Below, piece by piece: positions 40,574-49,911 of a DNA stretch of 64,000 nucleotides. The stretch is from Pseudomonas agarici (lineage in GTDB: Bacteria > Pseudomonadota > Gammaproteobacteria > Pseudomonadales > Pseudomonadaceae), in the NCBI RefSeq assembly GCF_900109755.1, contig NZ_FOAR01000020.1:44303-108302 (forward strand), in the 5' to 3' direction. Made by a program: the position numbers and the translations under genes. Under the pieces are notes generated by a model that worked only from the letters and a program-made list of their open reading frames with translations, was not told where the DNA came from and made no database searches. The stretch's first letter is position 1. Every line of letters starts with the position of its first letter.

Positions 40574-42043
40574 ATGGCAGTGCCAAATGATCGTGCAGGC
40601 AACAAACCGTTGATCGAAAGACGTTCGATCGACTACATACCCCAAGCGGAAAGACATGGTCGCCTACTCAGTCAGTTTACCCTGTGGTTGGGGGCCAACC
40701 TGCAGATCACCGCGATTGTCACCGGTGCCTTGGCGGTGGTGCTCGGTGGCGATGTCTACTGGTCGCTGATCGGCCTGCTGCTCGGGCAGTTGCTCGGCGG
40801 CGGGGTGATGGCGTTGCATGCCGCGCAAGGCCCGCAGCTTGGCCTGCCGCAGATGATCTCCAGTCGCGTGCAGTTCGGTGTCTACGGTGCGGTGATCCCC
40901 CTGGTGCTGGTGTGCCTGATGTACATCGGCTTCTCGGCCAGCGGTTCACTGCTGGCCGGACAAGCAGTGGCGCAGTTGCTCCATGTCCAGGACTGGGTCG
41001 GTATCGTGCTGTTCGCCGCCTCGATCATGATCTTCACTATCTTCGGCTATCGGGTGATCCACGGCGTGGGCCGTATCGCCAGTGTGCTGGGAGTGATCGC
41101 TTTCATCTACCTGTTTTACAAGCTGCTGGCCGGCAATGATATTGCCGCGCTGCTGGGCAACAAGCATTTCTCCCCGGCGAGCTTCCTGCTGGCGGTGTCG
41201 CTATCGGCCTCCTGGCAGATCGCGTTCGGACCTTATGTGGCGGATTACTCGCGTTACCTGCCACGCAGCACCTCGGCAGCGAAAACCTTCTGGGCCGTGG
41301 GCCTGGGGTCGGTGATCGGTGCCCAGGCCTCGATGGTCTTCGGTGTGTTCGCGGCGGCACTGGCCGGTTCGCAATTTGCCCATCACGAAGTTTCTTTCAT
41401 CGTCGGTCTCGGTGGTACCGGAATTGTCGCGGCGGCGTTGTACTTCGCCGTGGCCTTCGGCAAAGTCACCGTGACCACGCTGAACGCCTATGGCAGCTTC
41501 ATGTCGATCGCCACCATCATCAGCGGCTTTCGTGGCAGCCGGCATATTTCCAGCGCTGTGCGCCTGTTCTACATCTTCATCATGGTGAGTATCGCCACGG
41601 CTCTGGCGCTGCTTGGCAAGGACTCGTTCCTCAAGGATTTCTCCGCGTTCATCTTGTTCCTGTTGGCGTTCTTCACGCCCTGGAGCGCGATCAACCTGGT
41701 GGACTTCTATTGCATCACCAGGGAACGTTACGACATCCCCGCGCTGTCCGATCCCAATGCCCGCTACGGTCGCTGGAACATCATGGGCATCAGCATCTAT
41801 GTGTTCGGCGTGCTGATCCAGATGCCGTTCATTGCCACCCATTTCTATACCGGCCCCCTGGTTGCGAGCCTGGGCGATACCGACATTTCCTGGATCATCG
41901 GTCTGGTGGTTCCGGCGGCGTTGTACTACTTCGCCGCGAAGAAGTGGCATAGCGCGGTTCCTGATCATTTGATCCTGGCGATAGAGCAGGGCGACCTCGC
42001 GGCGCAAAAGATCGACGATCGGGTTCAGCCGTCGGCCGTCTAG
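40574..42043 (+). CDS. hutT: NCS1-family permease, probable urocanate transporter
   Basis: 489 residues with about twelve membrane segments. NCS1 (purine-cytosine permease) marks: RSIDYIPQAERHGRLLSQFTLWLGANLQITAIVTGALAVVLG, LGLPQMISSRVQFGVYGA, AFGPYVADYSRYLPR, and YDIPALSDPNARYGRWN. In P. fluorescens SBW25 a similar gene in the same position transports urocanate; this is the basis of the guess. It lies 44 bp after hutU. A GAGG site lies at 40562-40566. Confidence 0.85.
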   Translation: MAVPNDRAGNKPLIERRSIDYIPQAERHGRLLSQFTLWLGANLQITAIVTGALAVVLGGDVYWSLIGLLLGQLLGGGVMALHAAQGPQLGLPQMISSRVQFGVYGAVIPLVLVCLMYIGFSASGSLLAGQAVAQLLHVQDWVGIVLFAASIMIFTIFGYRVIHGVGRIASVLGVIAFIYLFYKLLAGNDIAALLGNKHFSPASFLLAVSLSASWQIAFGPYVADYSRYLPRSTSAAKTFWAVGLGSVIGAQASMVFGVFAAALAGSQFAHHEVSFIVGLGGTGIVAAALYFAVAFGKVTVTTLNAYGSFMSIATIISGFRGSRHISSAVRLFYIFIMVSIATALALLGKDSFLKDFSAFILFLLAFFTPWSAINLVDFYCITRERYDIPALSDPNARYGRWNIMGISIYVFGVLIQMPFIATHFYTGPLVASLGDTDISWIIGLVVPAALYYFAAKKWHSAVPDHLILAIEQGDLAAQKIDDRVQPSAV

Positions 42044-42161
42044 CCGCCGAGCACAACCCGCGCCTGTATTGGAAAACGTGGACAGGGCCTGCTCGCGGGC
42101 CTCCCAAGGCCGGATGCCTCTTGACTGCCGTTAACCCCTTCATGATGAGGAACGTCACATA

Positions 42162-43130
42162 ATGAAAATGACCAAGACCCTGCTCACCACGGCGTTATCC
42201 CTGGGCCTGTTGGCCGCCGCCGGTGCCAGCCAGGCCGCTGGCTGGTGCGAATCCGGCAAGCCTGTGAAGTTCGCCGGCCTCAACTGGGAAAGCGGTATGT
42301 TGCTGACCGACGTCCTGCAATTTGTCCTCGAAAAAGGCTACGACTGCAAGACCGACAGTCTGCCAGGCAACTCCATCACCATGGAGAACGCCCTGAGCAG
42401 CAACGATATCCAGGTCTTCGCCGAGGAGTGGGTCGGTCGCAGTGAAGTCTGGAACAAGGCTGAGAAAGCCGGGAAGGTCGTCGGTGTCGGTGCGCCGGTG
42501 GTCGGTGCCATCGAGGGCTGGTATGTGCCGCGTTATGTGGTCGAAGGCGATGCCAAACGCAAGATCGCGGCCAAGGCTCCCAACTTGAAGAAGGTTTCCG
42601 ACCTGGCGCAGTACGCCTCGGTGTTCAAGGACCAGGAAGAACCGAGTAAGGGGCGCTTCTATAACTGCCCAGCCGGCTGGACCTGTGAGCTGGACAACAG
42701 TGAGATGCTGAAAAGCTACGGCTTGGAAAGCACTTACACCAACTTCCGACCTGGCACCGGGCCGGCGCTGGATGCGGCGGTGCTGTCGAGCTACAAGCGC
42801 GGCGAACCGATTCTGTTCTACTACTGGTCGCCGACGCCGCTGATGGGCCAAGTGGACCTGATCAAGCTGGAAGAGAAACCGGGTGTCGACAAGAGCGTGA
42901 GTATCAAGGTCGGTCTGTCCAAGGCTTTCCACGACGAAGCCCCTGAATTGGTCGCTGTCTTGGAAAAGGCCAATCTGCCGATCGATCTACTGAACCAGAA
43001 CCTGGGGCGCATGGCCAAGGAGCGGATCGAGTCGCCAAAGTTGGCGAAAACCTTTCTCAAGGAACACCCTGAGGTCTGGCAGGCTTGGGTCAGCGCCGAG
43101 GCGGCCAGAAAAATCAATGCGGCTCTGTAG
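42162..43130 (+). CDS. ABC transporter substrate-binding protein of the hut locus
   Basis: 322 residues with a signal peptide (to QAA, residues about 1-25) and the OpuAC/ProX fold: WCESGKPVKFAGLNWESGMLLTDVLQFVLEKGYDC, then ENALSSNDIQVFAEEWVGR and GRFYNCPAGWTCELDNSEMLKSYGL. It is the periplasmic partner of the permease and ATPase genes that follow. In S. meliloti the equivalent HutX binds histidine and proline. Here the ligand is inferred from the locus only. The 226 bp after it hold weak hairpins and the promoter or leader of the next gene. Confidence 0.88.
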   Translation: MKMTKTLLTTALSLGLLAAAGASQAAGWCESGKPVKFAGLNWESGMLLTDVLQFVLEKGYDCKTDSLPGNSITMENALSSNDIQVFAEEWVGRSEVWNKAEKAGKVVGVGAPVVGAIEGWYVPRYVVEGDAKRKIAAKAPNLKKVSDLAQYASVFKDQEEPSKGRFYNCPAGWTCELDNSEMLKSYGLESTYTNFRPGTGPALDAAVLSSYKRGEPILFYYWSPTPLMGQVDLIKLEEKPGVDKSVSIKVGLSKAFHDEAPELVAVLEKANLPIDLLNQNLGRMAKERIESPKLAKTFLKEHPEVWQAWVSAEAARKINAAL

Positions 43131-43356
43131 GTAATAACCTTCCGGCTAACCGAGAGGCTGGCCGGGACGTTCGCAGGCTCCGACGTAAATGGCCTGCGCG
43201 ACGATCATGCACCGTTAAAAATTGGCTCGGGCGAACGAAGTGAGTAATGCTCAGTGAGTGAACTAAACTGCGTTTCCCCGCCCATTTTTGCCTTGCCTGA
43301 TCGCCGCTCGACTGGTTTTCGTCCGAGCGCTACACCCACTTGATCGAGAGTTTGCA

Positions 43357-44208
43357 ATGTTTCCCGAGAATTTCACGTTTTCCATCGCCGACTGGGTCAA
43401 CGGTTGGGTTGATTCGCTGGTGACCAACTACGGCGATGTGTTCCGCCACATCTCCGACACTCTGCTGTGGGCCATCGTCAATCTGGAAGGCCTGCTGCGC
43501 CTGGCGCCCTGGTGGTTGATGCTGGCCATTGTCGGCGGTATCGCCTGGCATGCCACCCGCAAGGTGGTGACCACCGTGGTGATCGTCGGCCTGCTGTTTC
43601 TGGTCGGCGCGGTCGGCCTGTGGGACAAACTGATGCAGACCCTGGCGCTGATGCTGGTGGCGACGCTGATCTCGGTGCTGATCGGGATTCCCCTGGGCAT
43701 TTTGTCGGCACGCAGCAATCGCCTGCGTTCGGTGCTGATGCCGCTGCTGGATATCATGCAGACCATGCCCAGCTTCGTGTACCTGATCCCGGTGCTGATG
43801 CTGTTCGGCCTGGGCAAGGTTCCGGCGATCTTCGCCACGGTGATTTACGCCGCGCCGCCGCTGATCCGCTTGACTGACCTGGGTATCCGCCAGGTGGATG
43901 GCGAGGTGATGGAAGCGATCAATGCCTTCGGCGCCAACCGCTGGCAGCAACTGTTCGGCGTGCAACTGCCGTTGGCGTTGCCGAGCATTATGGCTGGGAT
44001 TAACCAGACCACCATGATGGCGTTGTCGATGGTGGTGATCGCCTCGATGATCGGTGCCCGTGGTCTGGGCGAGGATGTGCTGGTCGGGATCCAGACCCTG
44101 AACGTCGGACGCGGTCTCGAAGCGGGGCTGGCCATTGTGATTCTTGCCGTGGTCATTGACCGCATTACCCAGGCCTATGGTCGTGCGCGTCATGAGGTGA
44201 GCAAATGA
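43357..44208 (+). CDS. hutW: ABC transporter permease of the hut locus
   Basis: 283 residues with about six membrane segments and the binding-protein-dependent permease loop (ALPSIMAGINQTTMMALSMVVIASMIGARGLGEDVL), ProW-like. The start MFPENFTFSIADWVNGW is the family N-terminus; ATG 43357 follows the open frame by 23 codons. The TGA overlaps the ATG of the ATPase gene (ATGA). Confidence 0.9.
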   Translation: MFPENFTFSIADWVNGWVDSLVTNYGDVFRHISDTLLWAIVNLEGLLRLAPWWLMLAIVGGIAWHATRKVVTTVVIVGLLFLVGAVGLWDKLMQTLALMLVATLISVLIGIPLGILSARSNRLRSVLMPLLDIMQTMPSFVYLIPVLMLFGLGKVPAIFATVIYAAPPLIRLTDLGIRQVDGEVMEAINAFGANRWQQLFGVQLPLALPSIMAGINQTTMMALSMVVIASMIGARGLGEDVLVGIQTLNVGRGLEAGLAIVILAVVIDRITQAYGRARHEVSK

Positions 44209-45035
44209 CTGATTCCATCGTCAGCAAGATCGAAGTCAAGAACGTCTTCAAGATTTTCGGCACGCGTGCAAGCGATGCGCTGAACCTGATCCACCAGGGC
44301 AAGACCAAGGACCAAGTGCTGGCCGAGACCGGTTGCGTGGTCGGGGTCAACGACCTGTCACTGACCATTGGCACCGGCGAGATCTTCGTGATCATGGGCC
44401 TGTCGGGTTCCGGCAAGTCGACCCTGGTTCGCCACTTCAACCGCCTGATCGATCCGACCAGCGGCGTGATCCTGGTGGACGGCGTGGACATCCTCCAGCA
44501 CGACATGCAAGCCCTGCGCGAATTCCGTCGGCACAAGATCAGCATGGTGTTCCAGAGCTTCGGCCTGCTGCCCCACAAGACCGTGCAGGAAAACGTCGCC
44601 TATGGCCTCAAGGTCCGTGGCGAGAGCAAGGAACTGTGCGTCGAGCGCTCACAGCATTGGATCAACACCGTGGGCCTCAAGGGCTACGAGAACAAGTATC
44701 CGCACCAACTGTCGGGCGGCATGCGCCAGCGCGTCGGCCTGGCCCGGGCATTGGCTGCGGACACCGACATCATCCTGATGGACGAGGCGTTCAGCGCACT
44801 GGACCCGCTGATCCGCGCCGAGATGCAAGATCAGTTACTGGAACTGCAGAAGTCGCTGCACAAGACCCTCGTGTTCATCACCCACGACTTGGACGAGGCT
44901 GTGCGTATCGGTAACCGCATCGCGATTCTCAAGGACGGCAAACTGATCCAGGTCGGCACGCCGAAGGAAATCCTCCATTCGCCCGCCGATGAGTACGTGA
45001 ACCGGTTTGTTCAGCGGCGTATTGCAACGATATGA
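44205..45035 (+). CDS. hutV: ABC transporter ATP-binding protein of the hut locus
   Basis: 276 residues, ProV-like. Walker A GLSGSGKSTL, signature LSGGMRQRVGLARALA, Walker B DIILMDEAFSALDPL, H-loop FITHDLDEAV. The amino terminus contains the ProV-type preface IEVKNVFKIFGTRASDALNLIHQGKTKDQVLAETGC. The carboxyl CBS domains of ProV are absent, as in HutV. It couples ATP hydrolysis to uptake by the preceding two proteins. Confidence 0.93.
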   Translation: MTDSIVSKIEVKNVFKIFGTRASDALNLIHQGKTKDQVLAETGCVVGVNDLSLTIGTGEIFVIMGLSGSGKSTLVRHFNRLIDPTSGVILVDGVDILQHDMQALREFRRHKISMVFQSFGLLPHKTVQENVAYGLKVRGESKELCVERSQHWINTVGLKGYENKYPHQLSGGMRQRVGLARALAADTDIILMDEAFSALDPLIRAEMQDQLLELQKSLHKTLVFITHDLDEAVRIGNRIAILKDGKLIQVGTPKEILHSPADEYVNRFVQRRIATI

Positions 45036-45118
45036 AGTGAGTTTTTTGGCGGCGAGGGGCTGCTCGGAACGCCGTACCGCCACAGGTGTTGATCATCGGA
45101 ATTTGTGTGAGGCTTCAG

Positions 45119-46642
45119 ATGTCCCAGGCTGAAAAAATCGTTATCGCCGATGCGCCCTTGCGCTGGCAAGATGTGGTCGCGGTGGCTCGCCACGGCGCAC
45201 GGCTCGAACTGGCGCCACAGACCTGGGCACGGATCGACAACGCCCAGGCCATCGTCCAACGGATCGTGGTCAGCGGTGAGCGGGCCTATGGCGTGAATAC
45301 CGGCCTCGGTGGCCTGTCCGATGTGTCGCTGAGCGGCGAACAACTCAGCCAGTTGTCGCGCAATACCCTGCTCAGCCACGCTTGCGGCGTCGGCGCGCCG
45401 TTGGCCGACGAGCAGACCCGGGCGATCATCTGCGCCGCCATCATCAACTACAGCCACGGCAAGTCCGGCCTGCATCGTCAGGTGGTCGAAGCCCTGCTGG
45501 CGTTGCTCAATCACGGCATCACCCCACAGGTGCCCTCTCAGGGGTCGGTGGGTTACTTGACTCATATGGCCCATATCGGTGTGGCCCTGCTCGGCATCGG
45601 CCAGGTCAGCTATCGCGGGCAGATCGTTGCCGCTCGGCAGGCGCTGGCCACGGCAGGTCTGCTCCCGGTGCAGTTGGGGGCCAAGGACGGACTGTGCCTG
45701 GTCAACGGCACACCGTGCATGAGCGGCTTGAGTTGCCTGGCGCTGGCCGACGCGCATCGTCTGGTGCAGTGGGCCGATGTGACCGCGGCCATGAGCTTCG
45801 AGGCCCTGCGCGGGCAGATCGCCGCGTTCGACGCACAAATCATCGCGCTCAAGCCGCATCCCGGTATGCAACAGGTCGGCGCCAACTTGCGCAGGCTGCT
45901 TGACGGCAGCGCAGTGATCGCCGCGAGCCAGGGCATTCGCACCCAGGACGCCTTGAGTCTGCGTTCGATCCCACAGGTTCACGGTGCGGTCCGCGATCAA
46001 CTGGTCCATGCTACCCAGCAGATCGAAATCGAACTCAACGGTTGTACTGACAACCCGTTGTTGCTGGGCACTCCGGATAATTTCCGGGTGATGTCCCAGG
46101 CCAATCCCCACGGGCAGTCGGTCGCTCTTGCGGCGGATCTGCTGGCGATCGCCATGGCGGAAATCGGTTCGATTGCCGAGCGTCGCCTCGACCGCCTGAT
46201 CAACCCCCATGTCAGTGGGCTGCCGGCGTTCCTGGTCAGCCAGCCGGGAGTCAACTCCGGGATGATGATCGTGCAGTACGTCGCCGCCTCCCTTTGTGCG
46301 CAGAACCGCCAGTTGGCGCAGCCGGCAGTGCTCGATAACTATGTCACTTCCGCGCTGCAAGAAGATCACCTGAGCCTGGGCACGAACGCCGCGCTCAAGC
46401 TGCATCAGGTTTTGGAAAACTGCACGCAGATCCTCGCCATCGAGTATTTACTGGCGGGCCAGGCTTTTGAATTCCTCAAGGAGCAGCGCTTCGGCGCTGG
46501 CACCGACGTCGCGTGGAAACTGCTGCGCGAGCACGTACCGGCCTATGAGCACGACCGCTGGCTGGCGCCGGATATCGCCAGCGCGGCAGCGCTTCTCAAG
46601 CACGCCACGCTTCTGCACGACAGGTTGACGAACCTGCATTGA
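45119..46642 (+). CDS. hutH1: HAL/PAL/TAL-family protein lacking the MIO triad (HutH1)
   Basis: 507 residues, same fold family as histidine ammonia-lyase. Residues corresponding to Tyr53 (RAYGVNTGLGG), His83 (SHACGVGAP), Asn195 (LVNGTP), Arg283 (SLRSIPQV) and Glu414 (LQEDHLSL) are kept. The triad Ala-Ser-Gly that cyclises to the MIO cofactor is missing: GSVGYLTHMAHIGVALLG aligns to GSVGASGDLAPLAHMSLVLLG of the next gene with exactly three residues deleted. Tyr280 is Leu. So it cannot use the standard mechanism. The rest of the frame is intact and long, so it is probably not decaying. It lies between the ABC genes and hutH2 in one orientation. The function is unknown; a regulatory or altered enzyme role is possible. 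Confidence 0.88.
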   Translation: MSQAEKIVIADAPLRWQDVVAVARHGARLELAPQTWARIDNAQAIVQRIVVSGERAYGVNTGLGGLSDVSLSGEQLSQLSRNTLLSHACGVGAPLADEQTRAIICAAIINYSHGKSGLHRQVVEALLALLNHGITPQVPSQGSVGYLTHMAHIGVALLGIGQVSYRGQIVAARQALATAGLLPVQLGAKDGLCLVNGTPCMSGLSCLALADAHRLVQWADVTAAMSFEALRGQIAAFDAQIIALKPHPGMQQVGANLRRLLDGSAVIAASQGIRTQDALSLRSIPQVHGAVRDQLVHATQQIEIELNGCTDNPLLLGTPDNFRVMSQANPHGQSVALAADLLAIAMAEIGSIAERRLDRLINPHVSGLPAFLVSQPGVNSGMMIVQYVAASLCAQNRQLAQPAVLDNYVTSALQEDHLSLGTNAALKLHQVLENCTQILAIEYLLAGQAFEFLKEQRFGAGTDVAWKLLREHVPAYEHDRWLAPDIASAAALLKHATLLHDRLTNLH

Positions 46643-46751
46643 TCCCACGATAACCAGCGTGCCAAGGCGCCATCCGCTCAAAAAAGCGGACAGCGACGGA
46701 TAACGGAAGCTTCCGGAGCGACTGGTAGTTAATAAAACTCTCAAAAGGAGC

Positions 46752-48296
46752 ATGAATGTGACTGCGTTAAACCTGATTCCCGGCCAACTGACCCTCGCGC
46801 AACTGCGCGCCGTCTATCAGCAGCCGGTCAAACTGACCCTCGACCACAGCGCGGCGGCGCAGATCGAGGCAAGCGTTGCCTGCGTCGAGCAGATCCTTGC
46901 GCAAAACCGTACCGCCTACGGCATCAACACCGGGTTCGGTCTGCTGGCGTCGACCCGCATCGCCAGTGAAGACTTGGAAAACCTCCAGCGCTCTCTGGTG
47001 CTGTCCCATGCCGCCGGTGTCGGCGCGCCGATCAGCGACGCGCTGGTGCGCCTGGTCATGGTGCTCAAGGTCAACAGCCTGAGCCGGGGCTTCTCCGGGA
47101 TTCGTCGCCAGGTGATCGATGCGTTAATCGCGCTGATCAATGCCGAGGTCTATCCGCACATTCCGTTGAAAGGCTCGGTCGGCGCCTCCGGCGACCTGGC
47201 ACCCTTGGCCCATATGTCGCTGGTGCTGCTGGGCGAAGGCAGGGCCCGCTATCAGGGTGAGTGGCTGGACGCACCGACCGCGCTGAAGCGGGCCGGCCTG
47301 CAACCGCTGACTCTGGCCGCTAAAGAAGGCCTGGCGTTGCTCAACGGCACCCAGGTATCCACTGCCTTTGCCCTGCGTGGCCTGTTCGAAGGCGAAGATC
47401 TGTTCGCCGCTGCCCTGGTCGCCGGTAGCCTTACGGTCGAGGCAGTGCTGGGCTCGCGCTCGCCGTTCGACGCCCGAATCCATGCAGCGCGTGGCCAGCG
47501 CGGCCAGATCGACGCGGCGGCCAGCTATCGTCACCTGCTGGGCGAGCACAGCGAAGTGTCCGGCTCCCACGAGAACTGCGAGAAGGTCCAGGACCCGTAC
47601 TCCCTGCGCTGCCAACCGCAGGTCATGGGCGCCTGCCTGACCCAGATGCGCCAGGCAGCCGACGTGCTGGTGGTCGAAGCCAACGCCGTATCGGACAACC
47701 CGCTGGTATTCGCTGCCGAGGGCGATGTGATTTCCGGCGGCAATTTCCACGCCGAACCGGTGGCCATGGCCGCCGATAACATGGCTCTGGCGATTGCCGA
47801 GATCGGTTCCCTGAGCGAGCGCCGTATTTCGTTGATGATGGACAAGCACATGTCGCAGTTGCCGCCGTTCCTGGTGGCCAATGGCGGCGTCAACTCCGGC
47901 TTCATGATTGCCCAAGTGACCGCTGCGGCCCTGGCCAGCGAGAACAAGGCTCTGGCGCACCCGCACAGTGTTGACAGCCTGCCGACTTCCGCCAACCAGG
48001 AGGACCATGTGTCGATGGCTCCTGCAGCCGGCAAGCGCCTGTGGGAGATGGCCGAGAACACCCGTGGGATTCTCGCGGTCGAATGGTTGGCGGCCTGTCA
48101 GGGCCTGGACCTGCGTAACGGCCTGAAAACCTCGCCGGCTCTGGAAACCGCCCGTGCGACCCTGCGTGAAAAAGTGGCCTACTACGACAAGGACCGTTTC
48201 TTCGCCCCGGATATCGAAGCGGCTAGCGAGCTGCTGGCATCGCGCTGCCTGACCCCGCTGGTCCCGGCGAAGTTGCTGCCTAGCACCGGCCACTAG
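46752..48296 (+). CDS. hutH: Histidine ammonia-lyase (HutH2)
   Basis: 514 residues. It deaminates histidine to urocanate, first step of the pathway. The MIO triad is in LKGSVGASGDLAPLAHM near residue 145; Tyr (TAYGINTGFGLLAS), His (SHAAGVGAP), Asn (LLNGTQ), Tyr-Arg (YSLRCQPQV), Phe (GGNFHAEP) and Glu (NQEDHVSM) are all in place. AAGGAG ends a few bases before ATG 46752; GTG 46758 is another candidate. This is the functional histidase of the locus by sequence, in contrast to the gene before it. Confidence 0.97.
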   Translation: MNVTALNLIPGQLTLAQLRAVYQQPVKLTLDHSAAAQIEASVACVEQILAQNRTAYGINTGFGLLASTRIASEDLENLQRSLVLSHAAGVGAPISDALVRLVMVLKVNSLSRGFSGIRRQVIDALIALINAEVYPHIPLKGSVGASGDLAPLAHMSLVLLGEGRARYQGEWLDAPTALKRAGLQPLTLAAKEGLALLNGTQVSTAFALRGLFEGEDLFAAALVAGSLTVEAVLGSRSPFDARIHAARGQRGQIDAAASYRHLLGEHSEVSGSHENCEKVQDPYSLRCQPQVMGACLTQMRQAADVLVVEANAVSDNPLVFAAEGDVISGGNFHAEPVAMAADNMALAIAEIGSLSERRISLMMDKHMSQLPPFLVANGGVNSGFMIAQVTAAALASENKALAHPHSVDSLPTSANQEDHVSMAPAAGKRLWEMAENTRGILAVEWLAACQGLDLRNGLKTSPALETARATLREKVAYYDKDRFFAPDIEAASELLASRCLTPLVPAKLLPSTGH

Positions 48297-48473
48297 CCTG
48301 TAAGCATTGCCAGGAACGGACTTGGCGGCTGCCACCGATTGAAATGGGGGCCTGCCGCCCGGCAGATGATTTTTGCCTGAGCGGGTTGGGTTGGGTACTC
48401 TGCGACCCTTTTTTGCGGTCGGGTGGCCGCAAGACCTTCGCCACAAGTCTGATTCTCATCGATCTGTACCGAT

Positions 48474-48481
48474 AAGAATAA
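48474..48481 (+). promoter_or_regulatory. Possible Hfq/Crc target before the histidine permease
   Basis: AAGAATAA matches the AAnAAnAA pattern recognised by Hfq with Crc in pseudomonads. It lies just upstream of the ribosome site AAGGACG, 14 bases before ATG 48495. An eight-base match is weak alone. Confidence 0.35.
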
Positions 48482-48494
48482 TTAAGGACGAGTT

Positions 48495-49895
48495 ATGCAA
48501 CAGTCAGTCAAAGGTTTGAGACGTGGGCTTTGCGCCCGACATATTCGCTTCATGGCCCTGGGTTCCGCCATCGGCACCGGGTTGTTCTATGGTTCCGCCT
48601 CGGCCATTCAGATGGCCGGCCCGGCCGTGTTGTTGGCCTACCTGATCGGTGGCGCGGCGGTATTCATGGTGATGCGCGCCCTCGGTGAAATGGCGGTGCA
48701 CAACCCGGTGTCCGGCTCCTTCGGCCAATACGCCAGTACCTACGTCGGCCCGATGTCCGGCTTTATCCTGGGCTGGACCTATGCCTTCGAGATGGTCATC
48801 GTCGGCCTGGCCGACGTCACCGCCTTCGGCATCTATATGGGCTTCTGGTTTCCGGAGGTCGACCGTTGGGTCTGGGTCCTGGGTATTGTGTTCTTTATCG
48901 GCGCGCTGAACCTGTGCGCGGTGAAGGTTTTCGGTGAGATGGAATTCTGGCTATCGCTACTCAAGGTCGGCGCCATTGTCGCGATGATCCTCGGCGGCTT
49001 CGGCATTATGTTCTTCGGCATCAGCACGGCCACGCCGACCGCTGAAGTCGGTGTCAGCAATCTCTGGACTCACGGCGGCTTCATGCCCAACGGCGCGGCG
49101 GGGATGATCGCCTCGTTCGCGGTGGTGATGTTTGCCTTCGGCGGTATCGAGATCATCGGTGTCACCGCCGGCGAAGCCGAGGACCCGCAGCGGGTGATCC
49201 CCAAGGCGATCAATGCGGTGCCGGTGCGTATCCTGCTGTTCTACGTGCTGACTCTGTTCGTGCTGATGTCCATCTACCCGTGGCCGCAGATCGGCAGCCA
49301 GGGCAGCCCGTTCGTGCAGATCTTCCAGAACCTGGGCATTGGCTCGGCGGCGACCCTCCTCAATATCGTGGTGATCTCGGCGGCCGTGTCGGCGATCAAT
49401 AGCGATATTTTCGGTGCCGGGCGCATGATGTATGGCCTGGCCCAGCAAGGGCAGGCACCGAAGGCCTTTGCCCGGCTGTCCCGGGCCGGTGTGCCGTGGA
49501 TGACCGTGGTGGTCATGGGCGCAGCCCTGTTGGGTGGCGTGGTCCTGAACTACCTGATTCCGGAAAACGTGTTCCTGCTGATCGCTTCGATCGCGACCTT
49601 CGCCACCGTCTGGGTGTGGATCATGATCCTGATCACCCAGGTCGCCATGCGCCGCTCGATGAGCCGTGAAGAAGCGGCCCAACTGAAGTTTCCCGTGCCA
49701 TTTTGGCCTTATGCACCCATGGCGGCCATCGCCTTCATGGTCTTTATCTTCGGCGTGCTGGGCTGGTTCCCGGACAGTCGTCCGGCGCTGATCGTCGGCG
49801 CGGTCTGGATCGGCCTGTTGGTGCTGGCCTACCTGATCTGGGTCAGGCCAGCGGCCGCCCTGGTGGTTCAAGCGCCTTCCTCGTCGCATCGATAG
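48495..49895 (+). CDS. hutT: Amino-acid permease, probable histidine transporter
   Basis: 466 residues with about twelve membrane segments, AAT/APC family (ProY/LysP type). Marks: RGLCARHIRFMALGSAIGTGLFYGSA at TM1, GEMAVHNPVSGSFGQYASTYVGPMSGFILGWTYAF and FAFGGIEIIGVTAGEAEDPQRVIPKAIN in TM6-7. It is a proton-coupled importer; histidine is the expected substrate from position, as in SBW25. It begins after a 198-bp gap that contains a weak hairpin and the A-rich motif listed above, and could have its own promoter. Confidence 0.88.
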   Translation: MQQSVKGLRRGLCARHIRFMALGSAIGTGLFYGSASAIQMAGPAVLLAYLIGGAAVFMVMRALGEMAVHNPVSGSFGQYASTYVGPMSGFILGWTYAFEMVIVGLADVTAFGIYMGFWFPEVDRWVWVLGIVFFIGALNLCAVKVFGEMEFWLSLLKVGAIVAMILGGFGIMFFGISTATPTAEVGVSNLWTHGGFMPNGAAGMIASFAVVMFAFGGIEIIGVTAGEAEDPQRVIPKAINAVPVRILLFYVLTLFVLMSIYPWPQIGSQGSPFVQIFQNLGIGSAATLLNIVVISAAVSAINSDIFGAGRMMYGLAQQGQAPKAFARLSRAGVPWMTVVVMGAALLGGVVLNYLIPENVFLLIASIATFATVWVWIMILITQVAMRRSMSREEAAQLKFPVPFWPYAPMAAIAFMVFIFGVLGWFPDSRPALIVGAVWIGLLVLAYLIWVRPAAALVVQAPSSSHR

Positions 49896-49911
49896 CCCAT
49901 GGAGGCTCCGA

